Shown: piece after piece, positions 42,339 to 53,177 of the stretch
Position numbering within the stretch: position 1 is the stretch's first letter
Layout of the letters: each line of letters starts with the position of its first letter
Assembly (NCBI RefSeq): GCF_023380205.1
Contig: NZ_CP093361.1
Coordinates: 186,001-250,000 of the forward strand
Source: Nicoliella spurrieriana
Lineage (GTDB): Bacteria; Bacillota; Bacilli; Lactobacillales; Lactobacillaceae
Length of the DNA: 64,000 nucleotides
Reading direction: 5' to 3'
Program-made: the position numbers and the translations under genes
The notes under the pieces: generated by a model
Database searches by the model: none
What the model was told of the DNA's origin: nothing
Seen by the model: the letters and a program-made list of their open reading frames with translations, nothing else

Positions 42339-43409
42339 TTATTTTTCAGTAGATTTAGATTTTTTTATAATTTTAACTTCATCATTAGCTGGATTATCGA
42401 CCCGCTGCACATTTAGAATATGAAGAATAAATGTAAAAATTGGAACTGAAACGATTAATCCCCAACCACCAAATATTTTTTCACCAACAATTAAGACTAC
42501 AAACGTATAAAAAATTGGTAGCTTAGTTCGTGATGACATAAACTTGGGGTTCAAAACGTACGCTTCGACTACGTGCACAACAATAATGGTAATGATCATG
42601 TAAAGGACATCGTAAATACCACCGGTAGAATAACAGACTAGTGATAATGGAATGAAGGAAATAATCACTCCGGCTACTGGAATCAAACTCAAGAAAAATA
42701 CCATTAATGCTAAAATCAACAGTTGTGGCAAGCCCATCACTGCCATTACAATCGTGGTTAACACCGTATTACAAATGGCAATAAATAACTGGGCCTCTAA
42801 AACCACTCCAAAGGTCCTAACAAAGATTCGGGCATAATAATAAATATCTTGAAATAACCACCCAATATTACTAGTTAAAAATTTTTTTGAGAAAGTAGCC
42901 ATTCGATCGCTTTCTAGGGTAAAGAAAAAACTTAAAATGAGTGAAATAAAAACGGATACGCTGACTGACCCAATGCTAGCAATATATTCAAATACTGCAT
43001 TAGCACTGCCCTTCAATACCGAAACTAAGTTAAATTTAGAAAGAAAATCAGTAATGTATCTTTGAATCTCAGTATCTTGGCCCGTAATATTATTAGGACT
43101 CTGGTAGAAATTAATTAACGACTTAATGCCCATAATTGCCTGATCAATAATTTGGGGAACGTATACTGACAGCGCCCATGATACCAATAATACAATGGTA
43201 ATATAAATAATCGAAACTAACAGTGGTTTGGGAATCTGAATGAATTTACGAATCCAATTAACAATCGTTAACACTAAAAATGTAAAAATAAACGTTAATA
43301 ATATAATCGTCATCATTCCACGAACCAGGTAGAGAACGAATATAATTCCCATTAGAACTACTAGCCTGCGTAGTCGAATGTTTTCAATAAATTGATTCCA
43401 TAGATGCAT
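42339..43409 (-). CDS. AI-2E family transporter (UPF0118)
   Basis: 356-residue membrane protein with about eight helices: an N-terminal pair and a further pair (about 12-80), a soluble-looking middle (about 85-150), and a C-terminal bundle with the family GxxxSxxPxxG-like segment FLSLIPVAGVIISFIP near residues 240-255. Members have been linked to autoinducer-2 or ion export; substrate assignments are uncertain. It follows the TPR-like gene by 23 bases on the same strand. Confidence 0.85.
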   Translation of the reverse strand: MHLWNQFIENIRLRRLVVLMGIIFVLYLVRGMMTIILLTFIFTFLVLTIVNWIRKFIQIPKPLLVSIIYITIVLLVSWALSVYVPQIIDQAIMGIKSLINFYQSPNNITGQDTEIQRYITDFLSKFNLVSVLKGSANAVFEYIASIGSVSVSVFISLILSFFFTLESDRMATFSKKFLTSNIGWLFQDIYYYARIFVRTFGVVLEAQLFIAICNTVLTTIVMAVMGLPQLLILALMVFFLSLIPVAGVIISFIPLSLVCYSTGGIYDVLYMIITIIVVHVVEAYVLNPKFMSSRTKLPIFYTFVVLIVGEKIFGGWGLIVSVPIFTFILHILNVQRVDNPANDEVKIIKKSKSTEK

Positions 43410-43432
43410 TTCAATTCTCCTATCTTTGAATA

Positions 43433-44074
43433 TTAATTACTAGTGGATTGCCCGTTGTTTAACTGTTCAATCGTTTGCGGACGAATTGCTAGGCGGTTAG
43501 TGACAGTCGCACGATCTAGTTTGTGAGCTGCATTTGCAGTTCGCAAATCGTTAATCCGTTTAGTAATATTTTTAAAATATGAATTATTAATGTTCCCGTT
43601 CATAAACGCACCCTGCAGTGCTTTAGTGGATGCAGCGTATTTTTGAGCATGATTAAGACGGAGAGCCTGATTATAAACGTTTGTTAAATCAATTGCTCCA
43701 TTCAAAAGATTTTCATTATTATTTAGTTGTTGGTGAGCCCGTTGCACTAAGACCTTCGATTGCTTTAGGTCCACTACTGTTTGATATTGACTAATTGCGG
43801 TCACAAAGTGCTGGGCCCCATAGAAGACATCTGCCGATTGCATTGCTTGGACTTGTTGCAGCGCCTTCAATGCCGTTTGGTCATTGGGCTTTACATCTAA
43901 TGCCTGCTTGAAGTTAACCACCGCTTGTTCGTAGTGATAATTTTTAATATTTTGATTTCCCTTATCAATTGCATTTTCAAATTCGTTAATGGTTGAACTA
44001 TGCCCATTGATCAAAAAGCCACCAAATAATCCAACGATAATAATGGCAACAATTGCTACCAATATTTTTTTCAT
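43433..44074 (-). CDS. Membrane-anchored TPR-like protein, function unknown
   Basis: 213-residue protein with one N-terminal helix or signal anchor (about residues 3-22) and then helical repeats resembling tetratricopeptides: NYHYEQAVVNFKQALDVKPND near residues 45-65 is a good TPR unit, and weaker copies follow. The C-terminal end is Asn/Gln-rich. It precedes the AI-2E-type permease on the same transcript, so an extracytoplasmic adaptor role is a guess. No catalytic motif is seen. Confidence 0.65.
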   Translation of the reverse strand: MKKILVAIVAIIIVGLFGGFLINGHSSTINEFENAIDKGNQNIKNYHYEQAVVNFKQALDVKPNDQTALKALQQVQAMQSADVFYGAQHFVTAISQYQTVVDLKQSKVLVQRAHQQLNNNENLLNGAIDLTNVYNQALRLNHAQKYAASTKALQGAFMNGNINNSYFKNITKRINDLRTANAAHKLDRATVTNRLAIRPQTIEQLNNGQSTSN

Positions 44075-44144
44075 ATTAATCCCTCTAACTAATTTAATTT
44101 ATTTAATTATACCATTTTTTATAGGGTAAATTGGCTCATATCCC

Positions 44145-44174
44145 TTACAAAAGTTCAATCAACTAGCGTATAAT
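44145..44174 (+). promoter_or_regulatory. Promoter of cfa
   Basis: TTACAA at 44145-44150, 18-base spacer, TATAAT at 44169-44174, about 40 bases before the cfa ATG. Confidence 0.6.
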
Positions 44175-44214
44175 AATTATTATAGTTAAATTTCAAGAGA
44201 GGATTTGTTTATTT

Positions 44215-45399
44215 ATGTTAGAAAAGCCTTTTTATCGGCAGTTTTTGAAAAGAAGCTTTAGCATGCCCGTTAAAGTGACTTATTGGGACGGTAAAAGTGA
44301 AAACTATGGTGAAGGTGAACCAGAAGCTCACATCACATTCAAGGAAGCAATTCCCATTCGGCAAATCACTAAGAACGCTTCAATTGCGTTGGGTGAAGCA
44401 TACATGGACGGCAAAATTGAAATTGATGGAAATATCGAAGACTTAGTTACATCCGCATACGAAAACGCAAGCAGTTTCATGCGGAATAGTAAGTTCATCA
44501 AGTTTCTTCCTAAACAATCACATAGTGAAAAGGAAAGTATCAAGGATATTCAAAGTCACTATGACATTGGAAATGATTTCTATAAAATCTGGCTTGACCC
44601 AACCATGACTTATTCATGTGCATATTGGGAACATCCTAATGACACGTTAGAACAAGCTCAAATGAATAAGGTTAAGCATATTATCAAAAAGCTAAACCCT
44701 AATCCTGGCCGGACCCTTCTTGATATTGGTTGTGGTTGGGGCACCCTAATGCTCACTGCGGCCAAGGAATTTGGGTTAACCGTTGCCGGAATTACGCTTA
44801 GTAAGGAACAATACGACTACGTTCAAAAACAAATCCAAGAACAAGGACTAGAAGATGTTGCTACCGTCTACCTTCGTGATTACCGTGATTACCATGACGA
44901 ACAATATGACTACGTTACTTCAGTCGGCATGTTCGAACACGTTGGAAAAGAAAACCTTGGTGAATACTTCAAGTATGTTAATAAGTATCTAAAGCCCAAT
45001 GGAGTTGCCTTGATTCATGGAATCACTAGACAACAAGGTGGTGCTTACAATGGTTGGATCAATAAATACATCTTCCCAGGTGGTTACGTTCCTGGTTTAT
45101 CCGAAAACATTGACCACATCGTAGAAAATGGAATGCAAATCTATGATTTAGAAACCCTGCGCAGACATTACCAAGTGACGCTAGAACACTGGGATCATAA
45201 TTTTAACGAACACTTAGATGAAGTTAAAACTATGTTTGATGAACGGTTTATTCGGATGTGGGATCTATACTTAAAAGCCTGTGCCGCTTCATTCAAGGCT
45301 GGTAACATTGATGTTATTCAATACTTGATTTCCAAGGGCCCTTCCGGACACGCACTTCCAATGACTCGTGAATACATGTATGAAGATAATCAAAAATAA
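44215..45399 (+). CDS. cfa: Cyclopropane-fatty-acyl-phospholipid synthase
   Basis: Adds a methylene from SAM across double bonds of membrane phospholipid acyl chains, giving acid and stress tolerance. The 394-residue protein has the CFA N-terminal domain, the [16 protein letters not shown] motif near residues 111-126, the SAM motif [11 protein letters not shown] near 164-174 and the catalytic Cys region [11 protein letters not shown] near 130-140. Length is normal. It is monocistronic, with a promoter upstream and a terminator downstream. Confidence 0.95.
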   Translation: MLEKPFYRQFLKRSFSMPVKVTYWDGKSENYGEGEPEAHITFKEAIPIRQITKNASIALGEAYMDGKIEIDGNIEDLVTSAYENASSFMRNSKFIKFLPKQSHSEKESIKDIQSHYDIGNDFYKIWLDPTMTYSCAYWEHPNDTLEQAQMNKVKHIIKKLNPNPGRTLLDIGCGWGTLMLTAAKEFGLTVAGITLSKEQYDYVQKQIQEQGLEDVATVYLRDYRDYHDEQYDYVTSVGMFEHVGKENLGEYFKYVNKYLKPNGVALIHGITRQQGGAYNGWINKYIFPGGYVPGLSENIDHIVENGMQIYDLETLRRHYQVTLEHWDHNFNEHLDEVKTMFDERFIRMWDLYLKACAASFKAGNIDVIQYLISKGPSGHALPMTREYMYEDNQK

Positions 45400-45407
45400 C
45401 ATGCTAA

Positions 45408-45456
45408 CTAAAAAAGATGGGACCGATGATTTTACATCATTGGCGCCATCTTTTTT
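45408..45456. terminator. Bidirectional terminator between cfa and dacA
   Basis: ACTAAAAAAGATGG... pairs with ...CCATCTTTTTTAGT around an inner GATGA/TCATT stem, with A- and T-runs on both sides. It serves the convergent cfa and dacA genes. Confidence 0.9.
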
Positions 45457-45459
45457 AGT

Positions 45460-46731
45460 TTAAAATAGATTGACTAATCCTCGCCAGAACCGTACGAAGA
45501 TATTGGCTTTTTGAACTGAATGATCAGTAGCCAATGGAACCGAGATTGATTGCCCCGTTAAGGTTTTCAAATCACTAAATACCAATCGACCAATTTGTTG
45601 ATTAGCTTTGACGGGGGCCTTAATTCCATTTCCATCCTTAACACTAGCTTTCAACGCTAATTTCACCCTTGAACCACTTAGATTAGGATTGATCCAATAG
45701 TGGAATTGCCGGTCGGTCTTCACCTTAACACTAGTATCTTTTCCAGCTGGAACGGCTACCTTTTGATATGCAGTTTTAGCGCCTGACGAAAGGCTAACGT
45801 AACGGTAGTTATTATAAACATAGTTCATAATCTTTTTAGTTTGAATAAAGCGTCCCGGATCGGTAGGCATGGTATTGGAAGCATGCATTACTACCGTGAT
45901 GATCCGGTGTCCATCACGATTAGTGGTCCCGATGAAGCTCCCACCACAAGTAGTGGAGGTCCCGGTCTTTAACCCCTGAACTGGAAATTGGCTATCATAT
46001 TGACTCCCGCCAGGTAGCATATAATCTCCATTTCTAAGGGTGGTGCCGGCAATGCTGTATTCACTAACCGAAGTGTTATTCAAAACATCAGGGAACTGCT
46101 TAATAAATTTACTAGCAATCATCGCCATATCCTTAGCTGACATTTTGTTTTCAGCATTCGAACTAACCCCGGGCATCCCCAAAGCACTTCCAACCTCACC
46201 ATTGGTCAATCCACAGGCGGTATAAATCTGCGCATCGGTAATGCCCAATTGACGAGCCGTTTTACGCATCATCAGAGTAAAGTTTTGCGTTGAGCCCCCC
46301 ACCAAGTTAGCGAGTGACATCATTGCCGCATTTGCTGATTCGAACGATGCTTGGTAAATCTGTCTAACTGTATAGTGACTCCCCTCAGCTAACGGTGCAT
46401 TAGCATAAGTAGTGTCAACACTAAGTTTATGTAAAGCAGAGGAGACCGGAACCTTTTGATCCCAGCTAATCTTTCCCTCTGCAATTGCTTTTCTAACAAT
46501 ATACAAAGACAGTAATTTACTCATCGATGCCAACGCCATTGGTTTATTAATGTTCTTAGAGTAGAGGATTTGATTGGTGTTTGCATCAATCGCTAATCCA
46601 GTAGTTGCATCAATATCAGGTTGGTCAGTATTTTGAACGGCACTAGCACTGGCCACAATTGGCAATGCTAACATCATCAAAATGGTTCCGATTATCAAAA
46701 TCATTTTAGAAAATCGGTGAGTAATATTCAT
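45460..46731 (-). CDS. dacA: Serine-type D-alanyl-D-alanine carboxypeptidase (PBP5-like)
   Basis: 423-residue S11 peptidase trimming the terminal D-Ala of peptidoglycan stem peptides. It has a signal peptide (about residues 1-30, cleavage near ASASA), SxxK as SMSK near 69-72, SxN as SAN near 132-134, KTG near 275-277, and a C-terminal PBP5-type beta domain with a hydrophobic/amphipathic end (FVRFWRGLVNLF). It begins 2 bases after the histidine kinase stop codon, so it belongs to the two-component operon and is probably expressed with it. Confidence 0.94.
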   Translation of the reverse strand: MNITHRFSKMILIIGTILMMLALPIVASASAVQNTDQPDIDATTGLAIDANTNQILYSKNINKPMALASMSKLLSLYIVRKAIAEGKISWDQKVPVSSALHKLSVDTTYANAPLAEGSHYTVRQIYQASFESANAAMMSLANLVGGSTQNFTLMMRKTARQLGITDAQIYTACGLTNGEVGSALGMPGVSSNAENKMSAKDMAMIASKFIKQFPDVLNNTSVSEYSIAGTTLRNGDYMLPGGSQYDSQFPVQGLKTGTSTTCGGSFIGTTNRDGHRIITVVMHASNTMPTDPGRFIQTKKIMNYVYNNYRYVSLSSGAKTAYQKVAVPAGKDTSVKVKTDRQFHYWINPNLSGSRVKLALKASVKDGNGIKAPVKANQQIGRLVFSDLKTLTGQSISVPLATDHSVQKANIFVRFWRGLVNLF

Positions 46732-46733
46732 AA

Positions 46734-47957
46734 TTAATTATCCTTCTTATCTGTAGATTGTAGTTTTTCAAAGCCACTTTTCTTAAGTGGTTGATCAGCA
46801 TGAACGGGAAGATGGATTGCAAAACTAGTCAATTTGCGATTAGATTCAACGTTGATAAACCCATTATGGCTATCAACAATATTTTGGACAATTGCTAACC
46901 CCAATCCAGTCCCCCCGGTGGCTTTATTCCGGGAAGTTTCAACCCGGTAGAACCGTTCGAAAATTTGATTGATCGACTTCTTAGGAATCGGCTCCCCATC
47001 ATTTGATACCGTAATAACCGCCTCATTCGAATTCACCTGTGAAGCCGTTAGATAAATATGCTTAGCATCCTTCCCATATTTCAATGCATTGGTAATCAGA
47101 TTATTAAATACCCGGCCTAACTTCTCAGCATCCGCCTCAATAAAAATGTCGTTATCCTTACATTCAGTCTCGATTTGAATGTTTTTCTTCTCGGCCTCTA
47201 ACTCAGAACTAATTGCCAACTGTTCAACTAATTGCTTAACGTTAATTCGATTCATCTGCAGATTCCTAGGCAGTGTCCGCGCCTTTGAGTATTCAAATAA
47301 ATCATCGGCGAGTGATTTCATCTGCTTAGATTTAAAGAATGCAATATGGGTGTATTTTAATAGCTCGGCTTGGCTGCGGTAACCACCCGCTTCAATTAAA
47401 CCCAAATAACCAATGATGGAAGTTAAGGGCGTTCTGATATCATGCGATACATTCGTAATTAACTCATCCTTAGAACGTTCAATTGAGCGTTCCTCATCCA
47501 TTGATTCAATCACACTATCCACTAAGGAATTCACACTGTCCACTACCTTTTGATTCTCGCTATTAATTTTAAACGGAATCCGGTGGTCAAAATGGCCGTC
47601 TGCAATGTAGTGAATTTCATCAATTACATGCCGAAGCTGAATTAAATGGTAACGCCGCAATAGCCGCCAATAAATTACTACCAAATCGACAATTCCCATT
47701 ACTGCAGATAAAATATTTTGCCAGGTTAGAAAATCCATCCACCATGGAGCTGGCCGTCCAGATGGATTTTGAAACGGAGCTCCGGGATTAGTAAAGATCG
47801 AATGCTTAATCGTAATAAAGCCAAATTTTAATCCCGGATTATTGAATAGGGCCTGACTGAATAATACAATTACCGATAAATTCAATAATAATAACAGAAT
47901 TAAGGTAATTACTCCCTCGCCAAATAGCTCTGTTTTTTCGCGTGTCGTTAACTTCAA
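46734..47957 (-). CDS. Sensor histidine kinase
   Basis: 407-residue EnvZ-class kinase: two membrane helices (about residues 12-35 and 72-95) enclosing a short extracellular loop, a HAMP-like linker, the phospho-acceptor His in SHDIRTPL near 170, and ATPase boxes N (NLITNALKYG near 289), G1/G2 (GTGLGLAIV near 351). It lies 19 bases after the response regulator and before dacA. The kinase-regulator-carboxypeptidase order recalls VanS/VanR-type or cell-wall-sensing systems; no vancomycin-resistance genes are present here. Confidence 0.92.
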   Translation of the reverse strand: MKLTTREKTELFGEGVITLILLLLLNLSVIVLFSQALFNNPGLKFGFITIKHSIFTNPGAPFQNPSGRPAPWWMDFLTWQNILSAVMGIVDLVVIYWRLLRRYHLIQLRHVIDEIHYIADGHFDHRIPFKINSENQKVVDSVNSLVDSVIESMDEERSIERSKDELITNVSHDIRTPLTSIIGYLGLIEAGGYRSQAELLKYTHIAFFKSKQMKSLADDLFEYSKARTLPRNLQMNRINVKQLVEQLAISSELEAEKKNIQIETECKDNDIFIEADAEKLGRVFNNLITNALKYGKDAKHIYLTASQVNSNEAVITVSNDGEPIPKKSINQIFERFYRVETSRNKATGGTGLGLAIVQNIVDSHNGFINVESNRKLTSFAIHLPVHADQPLKKSGFEKLQSTDKKDN

Positions 47958-47976
47958 TTTAAAAGGACCCCGTTAA

Positions 47977-48666
47977 TTATTTCATTTCAATTTTGTATCC
48001 AACACCCCAAACGGTTTGAATTACCTTTTCACCATTAGTAGCTTCTTCAATCTTATCCCGTAAGTGACTAACGTGGACCATCACGGTCTTGGCAGAAACT
48101 ACACTTTCCTGTCTCCAAACCCGTTCGAAAATTTCATCAGCTGAAAAGACCCGGTTAGGATGACTAGCCAATAGGTATAAAATACCGAATTCAAGGGCCG
48201 TTAGTTGAATTTCAGTCCCATCGGAAGTCTTAACTTCATGGGAATCCTTATTAATGGTCAATGATCCAATATCCAATACATCAGGTTCATCGTTAGTCAT
48301 CTTGTCTTGGCTTCTTCTTAATAATGAGCGTACCCGCGCCATAATTTCCAATGGATTAAATGGTTTCGTCACGTAGTCATCAGCACCACTGATCAACCCC
48401 TGAATTTTATCCATATCGGTGGTTTTAGCTGATAGAATGATTACCGGTAGCTTAGAATCACGGCGGAGTTCCTTAAGCACCTCGATTCCGGTCATATTTG
48501 GCATCATAATGTCTAGAATCATTAGTCCAATGTCATTTTCAGTTCTTAAAACGGAAAGGGCATCCTTCCCATTGTAAGCAGATACTGGTTCGTACCCTTC
48601 GTTTCGAATGTAAATTTCTAATAATTGTGCGATTTCTTTATCGTCATCTACGACTAAAATTTTCAT
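47977..48666 (-). CDS. OmpR-family response regulator
   Basis: 229-residue regulator. In the receiver domain the acidic pair DDD is at residues 7-9, phospho-acceptor Asp in MILDIMMP near 52, and Lys in TKPFNPLE near 101. A C-terminal winged helix occupies about 130-229. It is first in the operon with the kinase and the D,D-carboxypeptidase, whose gene is its most obvious target. Confidence 0.94.
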   Translation of the reverse strand: MKILVVDDDKEIAQLLEIYIRNEGYEPVSAYNGKDALSVLRTENDIGLMILDIMMPNMTGIEVLKELRRDSKLPVIILSAKTTDMDKIQGLISGADDYVTKPFNPLEIMARVRSLLRRSQDKMTNDEPDVLDIGSLTINKDSHEVKTSDGTEIQLTALEFGILYLLASHPNRVFSADEIFERVWRQESVVSAKTVMVHVSHLRDKIEEATNGEKVIQTVWGVGYKIEMK

Positions 48667-48822
48667 AAAATATCATCATCCTTAATGCATAGATTTATAT
48701 TAATTATAGTGTATCAAATTGAACCAAAAATTATTTTATTAAAGATGTTTCTTTACGACTATTTTAACTGGTTTATAAAAATTTAACTTTAACAAAACTA
48801 TTTTATCATACTCATTATCAAC

Positions 48823-48864
48823 AAAAAAAGACTAAGTCATTGGGCAAGCCCAATTCTTAGCCTC
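48823..48864 (-). terminator. Terminator of guaB
   Basis: On the minus strand CTAAGAATTGGGC pairs with GCCCAATGACTTAG, followed by TCTTTTTTTGTT. Confidence 0.87.
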
Positions 48865-48881
48865 TAGATTATTAATTATCC

Positions 48882-50024
<1,143 letters not shown>

Positions 50025-50165
50025 TTAAAGCGCTCCTTTATAAAATATTCAACTGTACTAAAATTATATTGTTTCTAATTTACCAAAAAAACATTTAATT
50101 GTAAATAAAACTTTAGTAACCAGGCAAAAAACTAATTACTTTCACATTATTATCTTATTTTAGGC

Positions 50166-50204
50166 TAAAAAAGCGTTGAATTACGAACATTCAACGCTTT
50201 TTTA
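50166..50204 (-). terminator. Terminator of the ychF-DUF1129 unit
   Basis: AAAAAAGCGTTGAA and TTCAACGCTTTTTT form a 14-bp stem around ACGAACA-type loop bases, followed by a T-run on the minus strand. Confidence 0.92.
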
Positions 50205-50208
50205 GTAA

Positions 50209-50958
50209 TTATTTTCGTGGTTGGCGTCTTGAAACAAACAGTCCAGTTGTAATCTTAAACTTACGACGCATCCAAAGGGTAATTCCAAATGAAATCACCG
50301 CAATAATAATATCAGCAATTCCTGGCAACACCGGATTGATAGCAGTCGGAACCACTACAATCGCCCCAAATGAAACGATAATCCAAGCAGCTGCTAATAA
50401 CAACATCAACGCTAATCGAACATACCACTTGCTTTGATGTTTAACAGCTGGATCGAACATTCTGGTAAAAATTGGCATTAACGCCCCGGTCGCAAGTGAA
50501 GTTATTAAGATCACGGCAACCCCTGCTGATTTAGCCTGTTGGGCGGTAATGTCCTTTGAAAACATTACCGAAGCCCCGTATGCTACAAAGAAAATAGCTA
50601 AGAAGATAAAGAAATTATAGATTGCATTCGGCCAATAGTTATCAAACATGGCTTCTTTTTCACGGGGCGGATTCTTAATAAAATCAATTCGTTGCTCAAC
50701 GGTCCCGTATAAATTACGCGCAGTGGCACCGCTCTTTTGATTTTGTACTAATTCATTTACCATTGAATCCACAACTTCACGTTTCTTTTCTGCCAACATG
50801 TTTAGTTGGTCTAACTGTTGCTTGAACCGAAACATGTATTCAGCATTGCGCTTCGTTAAGCCCATATTATCAAAGGCATTGCGTTCCTCTACTTTTGCAG
50901 CGGCCTTCTTTTGTTGCGCAGCTGCAGCAGCATTGCGCTTTCGATTTTCGTTACTCAT
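50209..50958 (-). CDS. DUF1129 family membrane protein
   Basis: 249-residue membrane protein of unknown function. It has a charged, Ala/Gln/Lys-rich N-terminal cytoplasmic part (about residues 1-100) with predicted helices, then four membrane helices (about 112-132, 145-163, 180-203, 212-232) and a basic C-terminus. Family membership is judged from layout and from its place directly downstream of ychF, the usual location in Lactobacillales. It is intact and ends at a strong terminator. Confidence 0.8.
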   Translation of the reverse strand: MSNENRKRNAAAAAQQKKAAAKVEERNAFDNMGLTKRNAEYMFRFKQQLDQLNMLAEKKREVVDSMVNELVQNQKSGATARNLYGTVEQRIDFIKNPPREKEAMFDNYWPNAIYNFFIFLAIFFVAYGASVMFSKDITAQQAKSAGVAVILITSLATGALMPIFTRMFDPAVKHQSKWYVRLALMLLLAAAWIIVSFGAIVVVPTAINPVLPGIADIIIAVISFGITLWMRRKFKITTGLFVSRRQPRK

Positions 50959-50973
50959 TCAAGCCCTCCGTTA

Positions 50974-52074
50974 TTAAACGTTAAATCTAAAGTTAACAAT
51001 ATCGCCATCTTGCATTACGTAATCTTTACCTTCGACCCGTAGCTTACCGGCTTCCTTAACAGCACTTTCACTTCCTAGTTGATCAAGGTCATCGAATGAC
51101 ATTACTTCAGCACGAATAAACCCACGTTCAAAATCAGAGTGAATAATTCCAGCGGCTTGCGGAGCCTTAGTACCCCTTAAATATGTCCATGCCTTCGTTT
51201 CCTTCCCACCGGCAGTGAAGAAGGTTTCCAATCCTAAGAGCTTGTAAGATGCCCGGATTAACTTGTTTAACCCAGGTTCTTCCACTCCCTCAGCCTCTAA
51301 GAAGGTTTGTTTATCAGCATCATCCAATTCAGCAATTTCTTCTTCGGTCTCAGCAGCAATCCCGATTGCTTGAGCCCCGTCTTTGGTAGCATAGTCTTGG
51401 ACCTGCTTAAAGTATGCTGAACTTTCAGGATCAGCCATGTCATCTTCACTAACGTTTGCAACGTATAAGACCGGCTTAGAAGTTAATAGAAATTCACCCT
51501 TAACGATTTTTTGTTCATCTTCATTAAAGTCAATCGAACGAACTGAACCACCGTTTTCAAGCACTGGTTTAATTTTTTCTAGGACCGCTTTTTCAGCGAG
51601 GGCATCTTCGTCCTTCCCCTTAGCAGCTCGTTCGACTTTTCCAAGCCGCTTATTAACAGCATCTAAATCCGCAATTCCCAATTCCAAATTAATGGTTTGG
51701 ATATCAGCAATGGGATCCACCTTTCCGGTAACGTGGGTAATATTGTCGTCATCAAATGCACGAACAACGTGAACAATTGCATCCACTTGACGAATGTTTT
51801 CCAAGAACTTGTTACCAAGTCCTTCCCCCTTACTAGCACCCTTAACAATTCCAGCAATATCAGTAAATTCAAAGGTGGTTGGCACCACTTTCTTAGCTGG
51901 AATTAACTCTTGAATCCGATCTAGCCGCTTGTCTGGGACCTCAACCATCCCCACGTTAGGATCAATCGTAGCAAATGGATAGTTCGCCATTTCTGCTCCG
52001 GCATTTGTAATTGCGTTAAATAAAGTCGACTTTCCAACGTTCGGAAGTCCAATAATTCCTGCTGTTAATGACAT
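50974..52074 (-). CDS. ychF: Redox-responsive ATPase YchF (Obg-like)
   Basis: 366-residue P-loop protein of the Obg-like family; despite its fold it prefers ATP and associates with ribosomes and stress control. It has the Walker A GLPNVGKST at about residues 8-16, a DIAGIVKGAS switch II near 72-81, a helical insertion (about 130-200), and a C-terminal TGS domain (about 283-366). It lies in the conserved parB-DUF951-ychF-DUF1129 order. Confidence 0.96.
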   Translation of the reverse strand: MSLTAGIIGLPNVGKSTLFNAITNAGAEMANYPFATIDPNVGMVEVPDKRLDRIQELIPAKKVVPTTFEFTDIAGIVKGASKGEGLGNKFLENIRQVDAIVHVVRAFDDDNITHVTGKVDPIADIQTINLELGIADLDAVNKRLGKVERAAKGKDEDALAEKAVLEKIKPVLENGGSVRSIDFNEDEQKIVKGEFLLTSKPVLYVANVSEDDMADPESSAYFKQVQDYATKDGAQAIGIAAETEEEIAELDDADKQTFLEAEGVEEPGLNKLIRASYKLLGLETFFTAGGKETKAWTYLRGTKAPQAAGIIHSDFERGFIRAEVMSFDDLDQLGSESAVKEAGKLRVEGKDYVMQDGDIVNFRFNV

Positions 52075-52097
52075 AAAAAAATTCTCTCTCTTTCTAT

Positions 52098-52286
52098 TTA
52101 TTCTGCTGAATGTTTTTCCAGTAATTTTTTCATTTTGTGATCAAATTGACGTCTTGGCAACATCACAATGTGACCACAATTGGTACATTTAATTTTAATA
52201 TCCGCACCCATCCGAATAATTTCCCAACGGTTAGCGCCGCATGGATGGGGTTTCTTCATTTCAACGATATCATGTAATTCATACAT
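52098..52286 (-). CDS. DUF951 small protein
   Basis: 62-residue conserved protein. It begins MYELHDIVEMKKPHPCG, and a CTNCGH motif near residues 35-40 together with the earlier HPCG suggests a small zinc-binding or OB-like fold. Function is unknown. It is always found between parB and ychF in this group; here it lies 15 bases after parB. Confidence 0.88.
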   Translation of the reverse strand: MYELHDIVEMKKPHPCGANRWEIIRMGADIKIKCTNCGHIVMLPRRQFDHKMKKLLEKHSAE

Positions 52287-52301
52287 TGAAAAAACTCCAA
52301 T

Positions 52302-53177
52302 CTAGTCAATATTAATGTTTAATATTTTTAAAATGCGATTTAAATCATCATTAGACATGTAGTCAATCTCAATTTTACCATGCCCCCGTTTAGAACGATT
52401 ACCATTGATTGAAACGGCAGTTCCAAAGCGATCTTGTAGCTTATCCTCAGTCGCCCTTAAAAATGGTGATTTATTCCGAGCTGTTCGTTTGGCTTTTTTA
52501 ACCGGCTTTTGATCATTCATCGCTTCAATTTCCTTATTAATTTGGCGAACGGTCATGGTTTGATCATAGACCCGCTTAGCAAGCTTGCGGAGTTCATTTT
52601 TATCAGTAACCGAAAGTAAGGCTCGCGCCTGGCCCATTGATAGTTGCTTTTTTTGCACCATTTCCTTCACTTCATTCGGAAGGCCTAATAATCGTAAATA
52701 ATTAGCTACATACGAACGGCTCTTCCCCATCCGACTAGCCACCTGGGCCTGAGTGAGGTTTAAGTTTACCATTAATGTATTGTATGCCTCTGCCTCTTCA
52801 ATCGCGGTCAAGTCCTCACGTTGTAGGTTTTCTAAAATCGCAATTTCCATCATTTCTTCATCTGAAACGTCGCGAACGATTGCTGGAATTGTATCCTTGC
52901 CAGCGATTTCAGATGCCCTAAACCGTCGCTCACCAGCTAGGATTTCATATTGACCCTGGTGTGCTGATTTTCTAATGATGATGGGTTGAAATACCCCTGA
53001 TTTTTTAATTGAAGTAGCTAGTTCGTCCAAAGCAGCTTTATCAAAGCGGGCCCTTGGTTGATATGGATTTGGTACTAACTCAGTCAGTTTAACATCATTG
53101 ATGGTTTCCTCAGGTTGAACGTTGTTATCTGAAAATAAGGCCTCAATCCCACGGCCTAAACCTTTTTTATTTACCAT
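52302..53177 (-). CDS. parB: Chromosome partitioning protein ParB
   Basis: 291-residue CTPase clamp that loads at parS sites near the origin and spreads along DNA. It has the ParA-stimulating N-terminal GLGRGIEALF motif at about residues 6-15, a ParB/Srx domain with the GERRFRAS motif near 78-85, a helix-turn-helix near 135-165 and a C-terminal dimerisation end. Its start overlaps parA by 11 bases. No clear parS site (TGTTTCACGTGAAACA) was found within the window. Confidence 0.95.
   Translation of the reverse strand: MVNKKGLGRGIEALFSDNNVQPEETINDVKLTELVPNPYQPRARFDKAALDELATSIKKSGVFQPIIIRKSAHQGQYEILAGERRFRASEIAGKDTIPAIVRDVSDEEMMEIAILENLQREDLTAIEEAEAYNTLMVNLNLTQAQVASRMGKSRSYVANYLRLLGLPNEVKEMVQKKQLSMGQARALLSVTDKNELRKLAKRVYDQTMTVRQINKEIEAMNDQKPVKKAKRTARNKSPFLRATEDKLQDRFGTAVSINGNRSKRGHGKIEIDYMSNDDLNRILKILNINID

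Noticed and set aside
45460-48666. Vancomycin-resistance (van) cluster
   Set aside because: There is no D-Ala-D-Lac ligase, VanH or VanX homologue nearby; the carboxypeptidase is an ordinary PBP5 type.
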